From NCBI GenBank assembly GCA_019279435.1, contig JAAALK010000286.1, positions 36,517,712-36,581,711 of the forward strand: a stretch of 64,000 nucleotides of DNA. Reading direction: 5' to 3'. The position numbers were made by a program, and so were the translations under genes. Of this stretch, positions 1 to 10,266 are shown in pieces (the stretch's first letter is position 1; every line of letters begins with the position of its first letter). This DNA comes from Zizania palustris (taxonomy: Eukaryota; Streptophyta; Magnoliopsida; Poales; Poaceae). The notes under the pieces were generated by a model. That model ran no database searches. It was not told where the DNA came from and was given only the letters and a program-made list of their open reading frames with translations.

Positions 1-369
1 AATAGGTTCCAAGCCCAGCTGAGTAGGCCCACTAAAAACACAGAAAAAAACTTGGTTGTCTGGTCGCCAAAACGATACTAATCAGACGACTAGTTGTGAC
101 TAGTTGACGATTAGTCGGACGACCAGAGTTCTGGTCGGTCTGATTGCATTGGAGCAGCTAGTTGGGCCTAGAGAACCGACCAAGCCAATTAATCGCGACT
201 AATCAAATGATTTGCAAACATTGGCCGTTATTAATATTGACATTGCATGGCTGTTTCGTTAAGAACTTTGTCATGTAAGAACTTGTAATTGAGAAAACCA
301 TGACAGAAAAAAGAGTACAATCTATAGATAAAAGCTTTCAAAATATGAAATAGCTTTTCTAGTTCATCA
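1..369. other. AT-rich flank of a hAT remnant, no gene
   Basis: No coding region is visible. The first 200 bases carry many short GACTAGT/ACTAGTC-like words in both orientations, as in subterminal regions of hAT elements. The stretch lies downstream of the minus-strand hAT fragment at 370-530, so it may be that element's 3' untranslated and terminal part. No terminal inverted repeat could be fixed because the window starts here. Confidence 0.4.
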
Positions 370-530
370 TTATCTAGATACAAGTTTGTTAGCCATCTCC
401 CAATCTTTGACAACAAGTAGCATATCTACCACCTTGCCGTGAAGAACTGAAGAATTCTTCGTTCTTCGATAATTCTTCCACAGATTGAAAGCTGACTCGG
501 ACGACACCATTGAAACTAGCACTGTGAACA
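370..530 (-). pseudogene. hAT transposase C-terminal dimerisation fragment
   Basis: Read on the minus strand, a short open stretch contains VSMVSSESAF, about 30 residues later VVKDW, and two consecutive stops (TAA TGA, the TAA at 370-372). In hAT transposases the C-terminal dimerisation domain has the same order: a V-SSE-AFS core and then a C-KDWL motif. The family is inferred from this spacing. Everything N-terminal to it is absent or unrecognisable, since the neighbouring DNA at 549 belongs to another repeat. It is a decayed fragment with no expected function. Confidence 0.55.
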
Positions 531-548
531 CATCATATGCTAGTTTAG

Positions 549-625
549 AGAGAATTGGACAGTGTTCTTATGATTGTAAGGTAAGGCGTGGTGACCTATC
601 CCCTTCCAAATGCCTAGACTAGCTA
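549..625. repeat. Left arm of a large inverted repeat (partner 3012-3095)
   Basis: The sequence from GAGAATTGGACAG through a GCCTAGACTAG segment is closely matched in reverse complement by 3012-3095, which ends CTGTCCAGTTCTC. Homology stops sharply outside both arms. The arms enclose the 622-1028 palindrome and the copia element, so they look like the ends of an older inverted-repeat transposon split by later insertions. The superfamily is not clear and I found no convincing target duplication. Confidence 0.6.
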
Positions 626-1028
626 GGCGTGTGGCGAGGTGACACCATACCCGTTTACTATGGGTAAAAACACAATTAGGGTCAGGTTTATTTTCAATTT
701 CATACCCACGAGTATGATATTGAGTCAAAGTGTCAAACCTTCTACCTAGGGATGACAACCAACGGGGATGGGACAATCCCTAGATGGGAAGGGTCCCCAT
801 TTCTGTCCCAAAGCCGGGGCCAGGGCTAGGGAATGAGGAAAATTTCCTCTATCGAGGATGGGAACGGGGACCCCTCCCATCTAGGGATTGTTCTTGTTGT
901 CATCCTTATGTATAAGGTTTGACCCAATATCATACTCGTGGGCATGAAATTGAAAATAAACCTGACCCTAATTGGGTTTTTACCCACAGGTAAACGGGTA
1001 TGGTGTCGCCTCGCTGCGCGCATAGCTC
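622..1028. mobile_element. Fold-back (palindromic) MITE-like element
   Basis: The two halves are reverse complements over about 200 bases each, centred near 825. Examples are ACCATACCCGTTTAC (649) against GTAAACGGGTATGGT (992), and CCCATCTAGGGATTGT (876) against its reverse complement near 770. The inner ends carry TAGGGATGACAAC-type sequence at 748 and 900. There is no coding capacity. It would form a near-continuous stem and is best described as a fold-back or MITE-type non-autonomous DNA element. Short ORFs called across it are artefacts of the symmetry. Confidence 0.75.
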
Positions 1029-1031
1029 GTT

Positions 1032-1267
1032 TGTTGAATAATCTAGTTTGTTTGCCTAAGTTAGTTTCTATAAGTGAAAATAGGAGCCATACAAGGTTGG
1101 AATTGGTCGGGTCATATGCATGCGTGGTGTGTGCCTCGCGCTAATGGCCGGAGCACTAAGCCTGTAGAGGTTAATGAATAAGAGAATGAGCCAATATAGA
1201 AAATGCTGTTAGTTCATTGTGTAGCTCCAAAATCACCTTGTCTTTGAGTTGATTGAGTTCTGGACGA
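1032..1267 (+). repeat. Copia 5' LTR
   Basis: It starts TGTTGAATAATC and shares a long series of blocks with 2773-3010, for example GAATAAGAGAATGAGCCAAT and CAAAATCACCTTGTC. The right copy contains extra bases around 2868-2890. The 3' end is placed just before the tRNA-Met-like primer site; the last dozen bases differ between copies, so the end may be off by about 10. Confidence 0.8.
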
Positions 1268-1589
1268 CAATTGGTGTCAGAGCTTTGTTCTGGTCAGGGT
1301 GAGAACATACTTATCAAGGCGTCGCTTAGGCGTCGATGTAGCGATAAGGCGGTCGGCGGGGGTAAGGCGTCCCGACGCCTTACCCCCAAGGTGCTCGCCG
1401 GGCGCACAGAGGGCCAGGGGCGGCGCAGATCCGGCGCAGGGAGGCCAGATCTGGCGCGGAGTGGTGCGCAGCGAGCCGGGCGTGGTGTACATCGGGCGCG
1501 GCGCGGAGGGCGGGAGCAGCTGGACGAGAGCACAAAGAGCTCCTGTGTGTGGAGCACGGCGAGCTCCTGTGGGCGGCGCACGGTGAGGT

Positions 1590-2735
1590 CCTGTGGATGT
1601 GAAAGACAAGTGCTATGCCTCCATAAAGCACTCTACGACCTACGTCAAGCCCCCCGAGCCTGGAACACCAAGATGGATCGCACATTGGTGGCACTTGGGT
1701 TCAAGCACTGTGTGGAAGAACATGGCATGTACATGCACGACGCTAGATATAAACACATTCTCTTGGGCGTGTATGTTGACGACCTGATACTCATCGGAGC
1801 TGACAAGGCATAAATTGAGTCATTCAAGGGAGAGATGAAGCACATCTTCAAGATTAGTGACCTCGGGCAGCTGAGCTACTACTTGGGCATAGAAGTGAAA
1901 CAGCTACCAGGGAAGATCACCATGAACCAAGCGGCGCATGCAACAAAGCTTCTGAACAAGGCTGGCATGGATGGCTGCAACTCTGTACAAGTGCCAATGG
2001 AAGCTTGCCTCAAGCTAAGTAAAAAAAATTCTAATCCCTCTGTTGATCCTAAGTTATCGCAGCTTAGTTGGGAGTCTTCGTTATTTGGTACACACCAGAC
2101 CGAACATCAGCTTTGTCATCAGATATATCAGTAGATTCATGGAAAAGCCTACCACAGAACATCTAAGCACTGTCAAGCATCTACTGCGTTATGTGGCAGG
2201 GACGATTCACTATGGTTTGTGTTACTCAAAAGGGGAGAATGACATCAAGCTAAAGAGGTGCAGCGACACGGACATGGCTGGTGATTTCGATGATCGCAAG
2301 AGCACCTCCGGCATCCTGTTCTGTCTTGGTGATGCACCGGTATCATGGCAGTCCCAGAAGCAACCTGTGGTGGCGTTGTCATCTTGTGAAGCTAAATACA
2401 TCATGGCAGTCCCAGAAGCAACCTGTGGTGGCGCTGTCATCTTGTGAAGCTGAATACATCGTTGCCTTTTTATTGGCTTGTCAGGGAGTTTGGCTCTGAT
2501 GACTAATTGGCAACTTCAATGGAAGGACTGGCGTGACTACGACGATCCACATCGACAATCAGTCAGCGATTGAATTCTACAAGAATCCAGTTTTTCATTG
2601 GCAGAGCAAACATATGGATACTCACTTTCATTTCATCAGGGAGTGTGTCGAAAGTGGACAAGTTGTCATCCAGAAGATACACACTAATGATCAGCTAACA
2701 GACAAGGTTTCAGCATCTACGCTCGAAGCTTGGGG
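1590..2735 (+). pseudogene. Copia reverse transcriptase/RNase H remnant
   Basis: The copia pol C-terminal half can be read across three frames. First comes HKALYDLRQAPRAW, then VYVDDLIL, which is the YVDD reverse-transcriptase active site (1593-1813). After a stop near 1813 come ISDLGQLSYYLGIEV and RSLVGSLRYLVHTRPNI. RNase H follows with DRKSTSGILF, VSWQSQKQPVVALSSCEA and, near 2550, IHIDNQSAI. Several frameshifts and stops break it, one caused by a 58-base tandem duplication at 2342-2457. It cannot encode a working polymerase. Confidence 0.85.
2342..2457 (+). repeat. 58-bp tandem duplication inside copia RNase H
   Basis: Bases 2342-2399 are repeated at 2400-2457 with only two or three changes. 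The repeated segment encodes the WQSQKQPVVALSSCEA stretch of RNase H. Because 58 is not a multiple of three, the duplication by itself shifts the reading frame. Confidence 0.9.
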
Positions 2736-2772
2736 GTGTTGACATCAATCACATCTAGATTAGGGGGACTAT

Positions 2773-3010
2773 TGTTGAATAATCTAGTTTGTTTGCCTAA
2801 GTTTTTATCAGTGAAAGTAGGAGCCATACTCGGTTGGAGTTGGCCTGGTCATATGCATGGTGTGTGTGCAGACCCCCTGTGGCAATGGCAGAATGGCTGG
2901 AGCACTAAGTGCACAGGGGTTACGAATAAGAGAATGAGCCAATACAAAAAATGCTGCTAGTTCATTGCGCAGCACCAAAATCACCTTGTCTTCGAGTTGA
3001 TTGAGTTCGT
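2773..3010 (+). repeat. Copia 3' LTR
   Basis: This is the direct-repeat partner of 1032-1267, starting TGTTGAATAATC immediately after the purine tract TAGGGGGACTAT. The two copies differ at many positions, so the insertion is old. Confidence 0.8.
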
Positions 3011-3011
3011 T

Positions 3012-3095
3012 CTAGCTGTCATCATCTAGGCATTTGGATGGAGATAGGTCACCATGCCTTGCCTTACCGCCGTAAGAACACTGTCCAGTTCTCCC
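3012..3095. repeat. Right arm of the large inverted repeat (partner 549-625)
   Basis: Reverse complement of 549-625, including GATAGGTCACC and AAGAACACTGTCCAGTTCTC. It lies directly beyond the copia 3' LTR, so it marks where the pre-insertion sequence resumes. Confidence 0.6.
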
Positions 3096-4213
3096 GCCCC
3101 CTGTCAGATTGATGGCTACCCATCGTGGAAGGAAATCTTCTTCAAAATAACGATCCAATAAAATTAGGTAGCTGAAATTTATACAGAAGGAATGTTGGTC
3201 CTGATTTCACTGGATGCACCAGTGATTTGATTTTTGGTGGGTCCCACTATGAAGGCACACGGTAGAGAAATGAAAAAAAGGAAAGCTCACATGCACTATT
3301 TGGTATTTCTGTATTTTTTTTGTTCTCAACACATGCATTATCCAGTTAGGATTCTCCACATTTTGTTTAAGATGGAATTCTATGTTTTGTATATCTTCCA
3401 CTATTTTAGAGAACTTCTGTATTCTGTTGTAATTGTAATTATTTGATTATTTGTTTACATGTGCTTGTTTTTATCAGTTCTTGTTTGTCTGCTTTTTCCT
3501 ATCTACTAAGTTTGGTTTTGATAGTTTTTTGGTGAATACATCCCTAATAATTGCTATGATTTTGCTCCTCTGCTTATTTGCATTATAAAAGATTTTGTGT
3601 GCAATTTGCTTTGTGCAAACATTGTGGTTCTGAATTATGTTAGTTGTCAGATCATTGTTGTGATGCCCTATTTGCCAGCAATTTTAGGAGTACTTAATTT
3701 AGGCTAGGTTTCTATGGAGCTGAAAGCTTCTTTGTAGTGAGTTGTTATGGTATGATACAATACAGTCCATAAAAGAACTATTGCTCTTTATGGGTATGTT
3801 TGCTAAAATGTGATATGTTTTTTCCTAGTTGAGCCAAAACATTCAAGCATTCTAACTAAATGATACAATATTGATACTAATAATTTAGCCTGGTGGCCTT
3901 TCCTGTGTGGTTGAATTTGTAGCTTGCCCATTGTTCTGCCAAGTCCGAAGTATCTCGGTTAAAGCTTATAAGAGGACATGCATTCTTGCAATACTACACG
4001 GCACATAAGAAATAACATGTTATGCTGTACATTGATTCTCAGTAGCGCATTTGATTTTGTTTCCTTCACTCTTCTCCACTTTTACTGGTACTAGTGTTAT
4101 TTTTCAGACATTGGGCTTTCTCTGTGTTGGCTTTGCATGCACAGTTCATTCATTTATTTACTGTTTGTGGTAGCTTATTCGTCTCTGTTCTTTTGCAAAA
4201 CTCTTGCAAACAG
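3096..4213 (+). other. Intron-like AT-rich DNA upstream of the RPS15 last exon
   Basis: T-rich single-copy-looking sequence with no coding exon on either strand. It ends in a good 3' splice site (TGCAAACAG, AG at 4212-4213) directly before the RPS15 exon. I looked for the N-terminal RPS15 coding sequence and did not see it here or further left. The stretch is therefore either the 3' part of a long intron whose upstream exons lie outside the window, or the flank of a 5'-truncated copy. Confidence 0.6.
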
Positions 4214-4462
4214 AAAAAGGATGCCCCTGCTGGTGAGAAGCCTGAGCCTGTGAGGACCCACCTCAGGAACATGATCATTGTGCCAGAGATGATCGGAAGC
4301 ATCGTTGGTGTGTACAATGGCAAGACCTTCAACCAGGTTGAGATCAGGCCTGAGATGATTGGCCACTACCTTGCAGAGTTCTCCATCTCGTACAAGCCAG
4401 TCAAGCACGGTAGGCCCGGTATTGGTGCCACCCACTCTTCTCGGTTTATCCCTCTCAAGTGA
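4214..4462 (+). CDS. RPS15: 40S ribosomal protein S15 (uS19), last coding exon
   Basis: Cytosolic S15/uS19 sits in the head of the small ribosomal subunit near the decoding site. The exon encodes 82 residues and a stop: it opens KKDAPAGEKPEP, continues with RTHLRNMIIVPEMIGS and GVYNGKTFNQVEI, and ends HGRPGIGATHSSRFIPLK. These are the conserved second half and C-terminal tail of eukaryotic S15, which is normally about 150 residues. The exon begins in phase 0 after a clear AG acceptor at 4212-4213, and the frame is intact with no unexpected substitutions. About 70 N-terminal residues must come from exons not present in this window. The preserved splice site argues against a processed copy, but a truncated gene copy cannot be excluded. 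Confidence 0.85.
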   Translation, partial: KKDAPAGEKPEPVRTHLRNMIIVPEMIGSIVGVYNGKTFNQVEIRPEMIGHYLAEFSISYKPVKHGRPGIGATHSSRFIPLK

Positions 4463-5744
4463 GAGATCATACTCTGCAGCTGCTTGGCGAAGTTGGCGAA
4501 GTTGGAACTCCAAATACCTATTTGAGCTTATCTACCGAGCAGCCACATTTTGGACTTGGATTGATCTGATGTTATTTTAACCTCAGATTTTGAAGTTATA
4601 TTCAGACGACAAACATCAAACATCAAACATGTTATTTCTGCTGCTATTGTTTTGTCGCATGAAATTTCGCATCTTTTCACGCCTTATCCGTTGAACAAGT
4701 GATTTCTCGTACCTGTTGCTGATGTGTACTGTTGACTGGTTATGTGGGACGCCTTTTGTCAATGTCGACGAAAAATTACGAGACGCAACTATGCATAGAA
4801 CACTTGATTAATTATATTTTCAACCATGCTCGTCGTATTGGCTTTTGCTTTGGCCCTGGATGTATTAGTTGACTTTGCCCATGGATTTGCAATATTTTCT
4901 GCTCACCGTTGATAATTAAGAAGATAAAAATAAAGTCATTGACATAGCAGCTGTGAACCGATGATAGTTAATAAAGTATTTTTTACAAAGCTGAAGGCTA
5001 AAAATAAAGTTTGGAAAAGAGTATATATACGAGGTATTTGGAAGCATAGTCTATATTTGTTGGCCCTGGAGGTGATTTGAGCTTGCAGGAGATAACATGA
5101 CTTCGCACGAGTTCCAGTTAAATAAACGACCCAACATTACCAAGTTTAAGCCTGGCCGAAATAACTGTTGGCCAGCTCGATCTCTTCTCCAAATTGATAA
5201 GCTGAAATTGCACGGGGGCACATGCTTAGCGCCACTAATCATCGCCGATCATTGTGGGGGTCAGGGGTCTGCATTTAATGCATTAATGACCTTGCTGATT
5301 TCCTTCATGTGGTTTTGTCAGGAAACTGATGGAGACAGATTACTATATTAGCGTCTGCGAGTTGTTTAACTTTGCAGAGAATTAAAATTGGATTTGGTCA
5401 ATGTTTCCAGCTTAGTTTCCGTGGGTTTAACAATCAGTTGTAGGTAGATCATCTCACATGATGATTCCTAGTTGAGTTAGGGTTGGAAGTTTAATTTTAG
5501 GGTCTAATAATCAGTTTGCATCTTGATTTGGATAGTAACCTAGGTGTTTAGGGTCAGTTTGCGACAGTGATGTGCATCACTTATTTTTTAAATGTGAAAA
5601 GCAGCATTGAAATAAATAAAGTCTATTGGACAATTTAGTTAAGGTCATCTAATGGTTGTCATGCAACGTTACACATTTCCACCGACCATGGAATTATTCG
5701 GAGCGCAATAGCATCTAGCCATCTACATTTGCAATTTGGTTAAA
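4463..5744. other. RPS15 3' UTR and intergenic DNA
   Basis: The first 250 bases after the stop are a plausible 3' UTR. An A-rich segment with AATAAAG-like words near 4925-4990 could contain polyadenylation signals. The rest has no credible coding region. Confidence 0.5.
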
Positions 5745-5987
5745 CACTCCCTTAAAACACACTAATTTCACATGAAGTTAAACTTTTTATAAGTGAAACT
5801 TCTCTAACATTAATTAATTTTATAAAAATATATCAATAACTATAATATTGAATTAGTTTCATCGTGAAATATATCATACTATTAATTTTTATTATAGTTG
5901 TTAATATATTTTTTAAAAAATGATCAAAGTTACATAAGCATGAATTTAAAAAATCGAAGGACGTGTAACATTAAACGGATGGAGTAC
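5745..5987. mobile_element. Stowaway-like MITE
   Basis: An AT-rich segment of about 240 bases with degenerate inverted ends: ACTCCCTT at the left and ACGGATGGAGTA at the right. These fit the CTCCCTCCGTTC family signature of grass Stowaway elements. The interior resembles those at 9560-9760 and 39400-39600 (ATTAATTTTATAAAAATAT-type words). No coding capacity. Confidence 0.5.
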
Positions 5988-6310
5988 AGATCAAGAAAAA
6001 TACCCTGATTTCAAAAGAGCCCTTTAGAAGAAAAAACGCTACCCAAACAACAAATTCTCAAAGCAGTTGTACCCGTCTACGTAAGCGAGTAATTGTGATA
6101 CACCATAATCCAAACAGTGACGTGAATAGGTTGGTGGTTAGGACAAAAGACCAAGAAATGCGCTTAACCGCACGTCGATCCCTCAGAAATGAAATGCACT
6201 GATCATTGCAGTTTAGCAGCTGATTTAGCAGTGGAATCTATAATGATTTAGCAGCTGAGGTGTTCATTCCCTTGAACCGCTCACGCTTCACATCTACACA
6301 AGGTAATCTC

Positions 6311-6556
6311 TATGTTTTATAATGTAAGTCTTTTTAGTCATACTGAAATTTATATGTCAGTGTATATGTTTTATATATGTGTCTAGATTAATTAACATTT
6401 ATATGAATCTATACATAACTAAAAAGACTTATAATGTAAAACATGAGTTGTATATAGTACTTTGTTTAGGGATCTATTAATTGACATCCATACGAATCTA
6501 TACATAACTAAAAAGATATAACGTGAAACACGAGTCACATATAATACTTTGTTTAT
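6311..6556. mobile_element. MITE remnant with inverted repeat plus partial duplication
   Basis: TATGTTTTATAATGTAAGTC (6311-6330) and the following TTTTTAG are matched in reverse complement by 6419-6444, a Stowaway-type end (TAAGTCTTTTTAG). The right arm and its neighbour, from GAATCTATACATAACTAAAA at about 6403, recur at about 6493-6556, so part of the element was duplicated in direct orientation. Confidence 0.55.
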
Positions 6557-6840
6557 AAAACTCAGCGGCGGTAAAATTTATAAATAAACTAATATTTCGA
6601 AGCTATCAAATACTAAATACTCACCGATTTAGCTCTATAAACAGACCTAGAAGCTGTGTGTTGCGAGAACAAACAGTGAATTAACAATCAATTCTGCGTC
6701 ATTAACAACAGCTAAACATAAGCTAGGCAGAAATCCCCCATGAGCTGTTCATAGACAATTTAAGATTTCAGAATCCTATTTGCATTTGAGTTTTGAGTCT
6801 GAATTTGCACTGCTGCTGCTGACAGATGCACGGATCAGCT

Positions 6841-8311
6841 TCAGGCCTGAGGATTGGAGGCTTGGACCACTGAGAGGTCCAGCGGCTGCGCGTGGTTGTG
6901 CTCGTTCTCGTAGGTGACGACCAGCATCGCCGGGTCGCTGCGACACCTCTCCACGTGCTTCCTCGCCGGGCAGTCCTTCTTGCTGCTGCACCTGTAGTAT
7001 CCTCTGCAACGAACAACAGATTAATTTCAGCCTGATTTTGTTTCAACACTATTTCACCATGATTTCAGTAGTAATTAAGATGAAGTTGAGATGGTTTTCT
7101 TTTCTTGTGTGAAGTTAGGAGCTGAACATGAGGTTACAGACAAGCTAAACATGATCACATTATTTGACATGACAATGGAGATGATCTGTAGTGATTTTTT
7201 TCAAACGTGGGATGTTTTTTAAGAACAAGATGATATGTTTTACACTTGGTTAGTACCTTGGATGAGGAGAGCCTTTGATCGGCTTCTGACCATACTTCCT
7301 CCAAGAGTAATTGTCTGCAGGTATATCGGCAGCTTTGTCGCTGATCGCCGGCACCCTCACCACCTTCTTCTCCCTCGGTTTCCTGCAAAGAAATTCAGAA
7401 CCAAGAACATAGTCAAGAACACAGCAGAAATGGAGGAGCACTCAGCCACTCACTGGCCGAGAGAGAGAGAGAGAGAGACAGAGAAGAAACGGTGGCGCGA
7501 TTGACACGAACTTCTTCTTCGTGCAATGGCATTTGCCGCCGGCGCCGTCTTCCACTTTCCTGGCGCACGGCTTCTTGGGCGTCGCGGCGGCGGCGGCGGA
7601 CTTTACGCCGGTGGCGTCGGACATGCTGATCAGCTGGCTGCTGATGGAGGTGAAGAAGGAGGTCGTTGCCGACGAGGTGCAGACCGAGTTGTCGAAGCTG
7701 AAGTTGATCACCTCCTTGGCGCCGCTCCTCGGCATCTCGATGTGGAACTTGTCGCTTGGCTTCTGCTCGAACTTGAAGCCCTTCTTCTGCTGCTGGAATT
7801 GGATGTGAGCTGCAGAGGAAGAACTATTCGCCATTGGAGCACCATCAAGCTTCGAGCTGTTCTTGGCAGAGACCACGGAGGGAGCACTGCAACTGTTTAA
7901 ATCGAAGAGCAGCGTCTCAAGAAACATGTTCCGGTCAACCATGGCCGGTGTGATCCTGGCCTCCGCCTCCTTCTCTTGGCTTCTCGGTCTCGCCGTCGCC
8001 GGAGAAGGCGGCTCAGGAGTAGCACTACTGACATGGAGGCGGCCATTGCAGGGAGTGGGAGAGGTCGCCAATGGGCGATCCATGAGGCTGCTTGGATCAA
8101 CGGGAGGCGAGCTCCTCTTGCCAACCCTTGCCCTTGCATGGCCTACCCTGTTGCTGAGGATGGTGACCACCTTGTCGAACCGGGAGACGGCCTGATCGGT
8201 CTCCGCGACGGCGGCCATGAGCCGAAAGGGGTCGCCGGATTGCGAGAGGATGTCGACGAGCTTCTCGGAGCTCTCCACCGCCGCCCGGTTCGCTTCCTCC
8301 ACACCATCCAT
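6841..8311 (-). CDS. WRKY transcription factor, group IId, three exons
   Basis: A nuclear DNA-binding regulator of the WRKY family, which binds W-boxes (TTGAC core). Exons on the minus strand are 8311-7512, 7382-7257 and 7003-6841, giving about 362 residues; all junctions are GT-AG and in frame. Exon 1 encodes MDGVEEANRAAVESSEKLVD, a GHARARVGKR segment matching the HARF motif typical of group IId, and a KCHCTKKK segment before the intron. Exon 2 carries RVPAISDKAADIPADNYS and WRKYGQKPIKGSPHPR. Exon 3 begins GYYRC and completes a C-X5-C-X23-H-X-H zinc finger (C..DCPARKHVERC..EHNH), ending NPQA. The second intron falls at the Arg before GYYRC, the conserved position in IId genes. All key residues are present. 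Subgroup assignment is firm; the orthologue is not named. Confidence 0.92.
7459..7478. repeat. (GA)10 microsatellite in WRKY intron 1
   Basis: A perfect GA dinucleotide run inside the first WRKY intron (CT on the sense strand), about 35 bases downstream of the exon 1 donor. It is likely to be length-polymorphic and lies too far from both splice sites to change them. Confidence 0.95.
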
Positions 8312-9000
8312 GGTTAAAACTGAAGAAGAGAATCAGCTCCAAGAACGGCACAATGCAACAGCCACCAAGAATTCAGATACCACCACTGAACTGGTAATCC
8401 TGGTGATGCAACGAAGCAGCGAGTGGTTGAGCTGAGAAATCAAAATGATTTCTTGATTGGATCGAACAGATCATAAGTTGCAACAAACTGAATGGAATCG
8501 ACTAAAGATGAACAAGAATCTGACTATGGATCAGAAGGTAGAAACATATATACAGGAAAAAGAACAAACTTTGTAAGACTGGATCAAGTCATCAAACAGA
8601 TTTCTCTATGGATTGAGTGAGAGGAGAAGCTGCAAGATTGCAACAATGGAGGCGTAGGAAAATGTTCTTGATAGATCTTGTTGAGATTTTATACAGGGAA
8701 GAGAGCATATATGATGGTAGTTTCATTGGGTCCTTCACTTGTGCAGGAAGTAATTCTGGAGTATAATATTCCATTGGGAGTGAGAGGTGGAGCACCATTG
8801 AAATAAAATTTAGCAAAGTCAACGAGGGTGCTCTTGATCAAACGATCACAGCCGTCGGCATGATGAACGGCTTGGATGCTATTTGACTTGTTTTCACCAA
8901 TTTAACATTTTTTATTAACAGTGAAGCAGAGACAATGAACTTAGTTTTTTTTTTGTACTTTTAAATTGTTTATGACGGTCAATCAAGCATACTTAAGAGG
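8312..9000 (-). promoter_or_regulatory. WRKY 5' region with W-box cores and possible TATA
   Basis: Upstream of the WRKY start on its own strand there is a TATATATG-type stretch near 8543-8556, suitable as a TATA box about 235 bases from the ATG. W-box cores (TTGAC) occur on the gene strand at 8818-8822 and 8978-8982, and on the opposite strand at 8883-8887. WRKY promoters are often bound by WRKY proteins, so cross- or auto-regulation is possible. The sites are short words and prove nothing alone. Confidence 0.4.
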
Positions 9001-10266
9001 AGTTAATTTACATTTGGAGACATCCCTAGCTTTTTTTATTTTCTAGGATTAAACCTACAACGCTAAAAAATACTATATCTGTCCTATAAAAAGTATTTTA
9101 ATATAAAAACATATTGTGTTATGAATCGAGATAAGAAAGTAGAAATTAAACATTTTGAAAACAAAGTGAAGTGCCAAAAGCAAAGAGTTTTTTGATGGAT
9201 GAAGCAGAAAGAGTGATTTTTTAGAGGGTATGACAGGGCTACTTTGTTAAAACTGAGTTGAACGGCTCCCTCCGGTTGTATTTATATTTAGGCCACTGGC
9301 AGAATGGATCAACGTTAGGAAGTCAACATAAATTTCATTTTTTTTTGTTCAGTGGAAATAATTAAATGCTATATATCATCGGCTCGTTGTTCAACTCCAG
9401 CCGTCACCTTCAATTCTCCACCAGTGGTAGTGTGGCACAAAAACAATTACATAAGAAATTCTTCAAAAATTCGAGTAAAGGGAAACTTCTTTAACTGATA
9501 TTAACAAATAAATAGAGAAAACAAAAACATGGCACACACACGTTGTAGAATACAATATAAAGTGTAGATTCCTACTCCGTTATATATATTATAGGTCTTA
9601 GACTTATTCAACATTAACTAATTTTATAAAAATTCTAACAATTACAACATTAAATTAATTTATCATGACCATTAAATGTGTTGCAATAGTATTTTTATTT
9701 GATATTATAAATATTAATATATTTTAATTTAAACTTGATAGAAGTTAAAGAAGTTTGAGTTTGAGAAAGTCAAACATCTATTTAGTATTTTCTAGCTCAT
9801 TGTTGAGCAGTAGAGATCATCTTCCTATGAACAGATTTGGAATAACTCTGCATAAATTACTAGATATTTTCTTGTTTGAAATCCAACGTGATGATAGATT
9901 ATACAGTAAAAGTTCACTATTTAACATAATGTGTGAGAAATATATATGCACATGATTCAATTAAGCATATTGCTATGTGCATAGCAATATGATAAAAACA
10001 CGATGTAAAGTATAGCAGTAGAGATGAATTCATAATATTCCACACATATTTTTATCTTTTTTGTTTATGGGCTATTTCTTAGACAATAAGATTTTTACAA
10101 TGAGCTGCTTTTCTTCAAATAAAATCAATTTGGAACAGGACCTGATGCATTATATATTCAGTAAATATACATAGGCATATTCCAAACACAACCATGAGAG
10201 CTACTTCTGAAAGTGCATAGCCCATTTGGATTGACATAAGACTACAAGAGAGATTGACATACCATA
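9001..10266. other. AT-rich intergenic DNA with MITE-like segments
   Basis: No gene is seen. The segment at about 9560-9760 (CTAATTTTATAAAAATTCTA...AAACTTGATAGAAGTT) resembles the interiors at 5800-5950 and 39440-39600 and is a Stowaway-type remnant. A perfect 11-bp stem with a 4-base loop lies at 9966-9991 (CATATTGCTAT / ATAGCAATATG). Confidence 0.5.

Larger units (their letters stand above)
1032..3010 (+). mobile_element. Degraded Ty1/copia retrotransposon
   Basis: Two direct repeats of about 235 bases (1032-~1267 and 2773-~3010), both beginning TGTTGAATAATC, flank a 1.5 kb interior. A primer binding site resembling initiator tRNA-Met (TGGTGTCAGAGC near 1270) follows the left repeat, and a purine tract (TAGGGGGAC) precedes the right one. 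The interior keeps only reverse transcriptase to RNase H; gag, protease and integrase are missing. A GC-rich stretch at about 1316-1590, with no retroelement similarity and a short palindrome of TAAGGCGTC, sits where they should be. The exact LTR 3' ends and target duplication are uncertain. Confidence 0.85.

Noticed and set aside
1253..1590. GC-rich frames in the copia interior as a host gene
   Set aside because: Frames are open on both strands, low in complexity and contain a TAAGGCGTC palindrome; they look like inserted repeat DNA.
4094..4213. ORF extension of RPS15 upstream to an ATG at 4094
   Set aside because: The added 40 codons do not resemble RPS15 and end exactly at an intron acceptor; they are intron sequence.
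7521..8317. Several plus-strand ORFs of 95-124 codons
   Set aside because: They are antisense shadows of WRKY exon 1, which has the splice sites and motifs.
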